From CBDESM01 sp965205165 (GTDB lineage: Bacteria > Chloroflexota > Dehalococcoidia > Bin125), in assembly GCA_965205165.1 (NCBI GenBank), contig OZ242037.1, forward strand, positions 1,860,001 to 1,924,000: DNA of 64,000 nt, in the 5' to 3' direction. The position numbers were made by a program, and so were the translations under genes. Below the pieces are notes generated by a model. It had not been told where the DNA came from, did not search any database, and saw only the letters and a list, made by a program, of their open reading frames with translations. Below are positions 62,324 through 64,000 of this stretch, in pieces (positions within the stretch are counted from its first letter, which is position 1; each line of letters begins with the position of its first letter).

Positions 62324-62818
62324 ATGGCGGACGCCGAGGCGATCCGGGCAGCGCTGGAAGAGGCGCGCGCCGCGCTGGACGAATCCCGCGCCGAATACCG
62401 CGAGCTGTTCGGCGGAATGACGGATGAAGACCTGTCGCGCCGCCCGCCCGGCTACACGTGGACCAACCGCCAAACGGCCTGGCATCTGGCCTTCCTGCAA
62501 AACCGGATCCCCCGAACGGCTCCGCGCATCCGCAGCGGGCGCGGGATGGATCCGCCCAAGCTCGTCTGGCGGATGATGGGCATCGGTTTCGACGTTTACG
62601 CCAAACTGAGCGGGCGCCGAGCGAACCGCGAGCGCCTGTTGGCCTGGTACGACGAGGGCCATCAAGCCGCGGTCGCGCTGCTGGACGACGTGGGCGAGGA
62701 CGAATGGGAGCGCCGCGCCCCCTGGCTCGGCGGCCAAGCCAGCCTCGCCGACCAGTTCGGCTTCCTGCGCGCCCACTTCTCCGAGCACGCCGCCGATCTG
62801 CGCAAGTCGCTCGGATAG
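62324..62818 (+). CDS. DinB-superfamily protein
   Basis: The 164-residue protein has the DinB four-helix pattern, with WTNRQTAWHLAFLQNRI (His 54 area) and a C-terminal FLRAHFSEHAADLRK carrying two His. These are the likely metal ligands. It begins 9 nt after the dehalogenase stop. Some DinB proteins are thiol S-transferases, but no reaction is assigned here. Confidence 0.8.
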   Translation: MADAEAIRAALEEARAALDESRAEYRELFGGMTDEDLSRRPPGYTWTNRQTAWHLAFLQNRIPRTAPRIRSGRGMDPPKLVWRMMGIGFDVYAKLSGRRANRERLLAWYDEGHQAAVALLDDVGEDEWERRAPWLGGQASLADQFGFLRAHFSEHAADLRKSLG

Positions 62819-62839
62819 GATCGCGCCCGGAGGTGCCGC

Positions 62840-63325
62840 ATGGCCGAAAACGACGGGATCAAGCACGAGCTGCGCCAGCTGCTGGAGGGCAAGGCCGCCG
62901 AGCTGCACGAACTGATCGACGGCCTCGGCGCCGCGGACTTCGAGCGCAAGGTGCCGGGCAGCTCTTGGAACGTGCGGCAGCTGGCATGGCATACCGCCTT
63001 CGGCCCGGGCTTCTTCGTGGGCGCGATCGGCTCCGTCCGGCAGGGCAAGAACTCCGGCCCGCCGGCTTGGCTGTTCTCACTGCTCGAACCCGTCGCTGGC
63101 CTGCTCCCCAAGATGCGGGCGGGCGGAGCGACGCCGCAGTCGGTCGGCGCCGCCTTCGACGAAAACAACGCCAAGGTGCTCCAGCTGCTGGACGGAATCC
63201 GAGACGAGGAGTGGGAGCGCTCGGCCCTCGTCCTCGGCCAGCCGGTCACGATGGAGGGCATCTTCCGCGAGTGCGCCGATCACACCGAAGAACACCTCGT
63301 CGAGCTCCGCAAAGCGCTCGCCTGA
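62840..63325 (+). CDS. DinB-superfamily protein
   Basis: The 161-residue protein is a paralogue of the preceding one: SSWNVRQLAWHTAFG and a C-terminal CADHTEEHLVELRKAL, again with His positioned for metal binding. It has a longer central loop, and GGAGG precedes the ATG at 62840. It is followed 1 nt after its stop by the thioesterase gene. Confidence 0.8.
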   Translation: MAENDGIKHELRQLLEGKAAELHELIDGLGAADFERKVPGSSWNVRQLAWHTAFGPGFFVGAIGSVRQGKNSGPPAWLFSLLEPVAGLLPKMRAGGATPQSVGAAFDENNAKVLQLLDGIRDEEWERSALVLGQPVTMEGIFRECADHTEEHLVELRKALA

Positions 63326-63326
63326 C

Positions 63327-63755
63327 GTGCCCGACGATCCGGCCGCGGCCGCCTTGGAGCGCTATCCCGCGCTGCGCGAGATGCAGGCGGTGCCCCTGTT
63401 CTCGGAGCTCGGCTACCGCTTCACCGACGCCGGAGACGGCTGGTGCGAGATCACGCTCGAATCCACCCCGAAAACGCACAACCTCTACGGCATCGTCCAC
63501 GGCGGCGTCTGGCTGCTCGTCGCCGACTCCGCCATGGGCGGCGCGCTCGGCACCGTGCAGGCCGAAGGCGAGCAGGTGATCACCGCGCAGTCCGAATTCC
63601 GCTGGCTGCGACCGCTGGAGGGCGAGATGATCCGCGCCCGCGCCCAAGTGATCCGCCGTGGCCGCACGCTCTCCCACTGCTCCGTCGACCTCTACGACGC
63701 CGGCGGCAGGCACATCGGCCGCGGCAACGGCACCTACGTGATCCTGCCCCCCTAG
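63327..63755 (+). CDS. PaaI-family hotdog thioesterase
   Basis: The 142-residue protein has the PaaI pattern HNLYGIVHGGVWLLVADSAMGGAL, with HGG and an Asp for catalysis. It hydrolyses an acyl-CoA thioester. It starts at GTG 63327, immediately after the DinB gene, so it shares a transcript with the dehalogenase operon. The exact acyl group is unknown. Confidence 0.9.
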   Translation: MPDDPAAAALERYPALREMQAVPLFSELGYRFTDAGDGWCEITLESTPKTHNLYGIVHGGVWLLVADSAMGGALGTVQAEGEQVITAQSEFRWLRPLEGEMIRARAQVIRRGRTLSHCSVDLYDAGGRHIGRGNGTYVILPP

Positions 63756-63784
63756 AATTCACGGGAACGCGAAGGGAGGCCGGC

Positions 63785-64000
63785 ATGGCGGAACGACTAG
63801 CGGGCAAGACGGCGCTGATCACGGGCGGCGCGCGCGGACAGGGCGAGGCCGAGGCGCGGCTCTTCGCCGCCGAAGGCGCGCGAGTCGTGATCACCGACGT
63901 GCTCGACGCCGACGGCGCGCGCGTCGCCGGCGACGTCGCCGCGATCACCTACATGCACCACGACGTGACCGACGAGGCGCAATGGCAGCGCGTCGTCGGC
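63785..64000 (+). CDS. SDR-family oxidoreductase, 3' truncated
   Basis: The first 72 residues are visible: GKTALITGGARGQGEAEARLF is split by the NAD(P)-binding Gly loop (TGGARGQG), followed by VVITDVLD, whose Asp favours NAD(H), and the MHHDVTDE turn. The gene runs off the window end. GGGAGG precedes the ATG. TAGAAT (63753-63758 area), overlapping the thioesterase stop, may be its -10. Confidence 0.9.
   Translation, partial: MAERLAGKTALITGGARGQGEAEARLFAAEGARVVITDVLDADGARVAGDVAAITYMHHDVTDEAQWQRVVG

Overview
The window is 64 kb of very GC-rich bacterial chromosome, almost fully coding on both strands, with no rRNA, tRNA, CRISPR array or insertion sequence that I can see. Several F420-type luciferase-like oxidoreductases, a PAC2 protein, an A2-type caa3 oxidase gene cluster, LysM/M23 envelope proteins and many apparently leaderless genes suggest an aerobic Chloroflexota (Dehalococcoidia-like) lineage, with Actinomycetota as the alternative. 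This placement is inference.

Layout. 1-4.4 kb: a truncated F420-type oxidoreductase, PAC2 protein, metallo-beta-lactamase-fold hydrolase, ClbS/DinB protein, a two-gene hotdog hydratase and a SnoaL-like protein. A relic of a second ClbS gene is read out of frame inside the hydratase. 4.4-8.2 kb: two divergent LysM proteins, one a nine-LysM M23 peptidase. 8.2-13.6 kb: nadE and an ABC exporter. 13.6-24.0 kb: a minus-strand gene set running greA-like, citrate synthase, oxidase subunit IV-like fusion, ctaC (with cytochrome c), ctaD, ctaE, ctaG, a small membrane gene, ctaA, ctaB. This is a respiratory module with its own heme A synthesis and copper assembly genes. 24.1-29.1 kb: rsmG and three tandem MFS paralogues. 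29.0-35.5 kb: an alpha-methylacyl-CoA racemase-like enzyme, two membrane-lipid type proteins, a lipoprotein and a two-component pair whose kinase gene is frameshifted. 35.7-39.2 kb: an Eis-like acetyltransferase, a DapA-family aldolase and a GT4 glycosyltransferase.

39.2-59.3 kb is more accessory. It holds a HigBA toxin-antitoxin pair, a SfiI-like type II restriction-modification pair, a nuclease-fold orphan between two phosphohexomutases, two tandem Panacea-type toxin-antitoxin modules, a strikingly AT-rich secreted HELCH metallopeptidase-like gene, and a two-gene cassette of unknown function. Housekeeping-type genes (aquaporin, YyaL-like protein, VOC proteins, LLM oxidoreductases, aminotransferase) lie between them. 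59.3-64 kb is catabolic: a MaoC-like hydratase, nitroreductase, VOC protein, haloalkane dehalogenase, two DinB proteins, a thioesterase and a truncated SDR.

A recurring signal is a TAnnnT hexamer 6-7 nt before the start codon, with no ribosome-binding site between. I see it at twelve genes, which implies widespread leaderless mRNAs. Convergent genes repeatedly share the 4 bp CTAG or CTAA at their stop codons.
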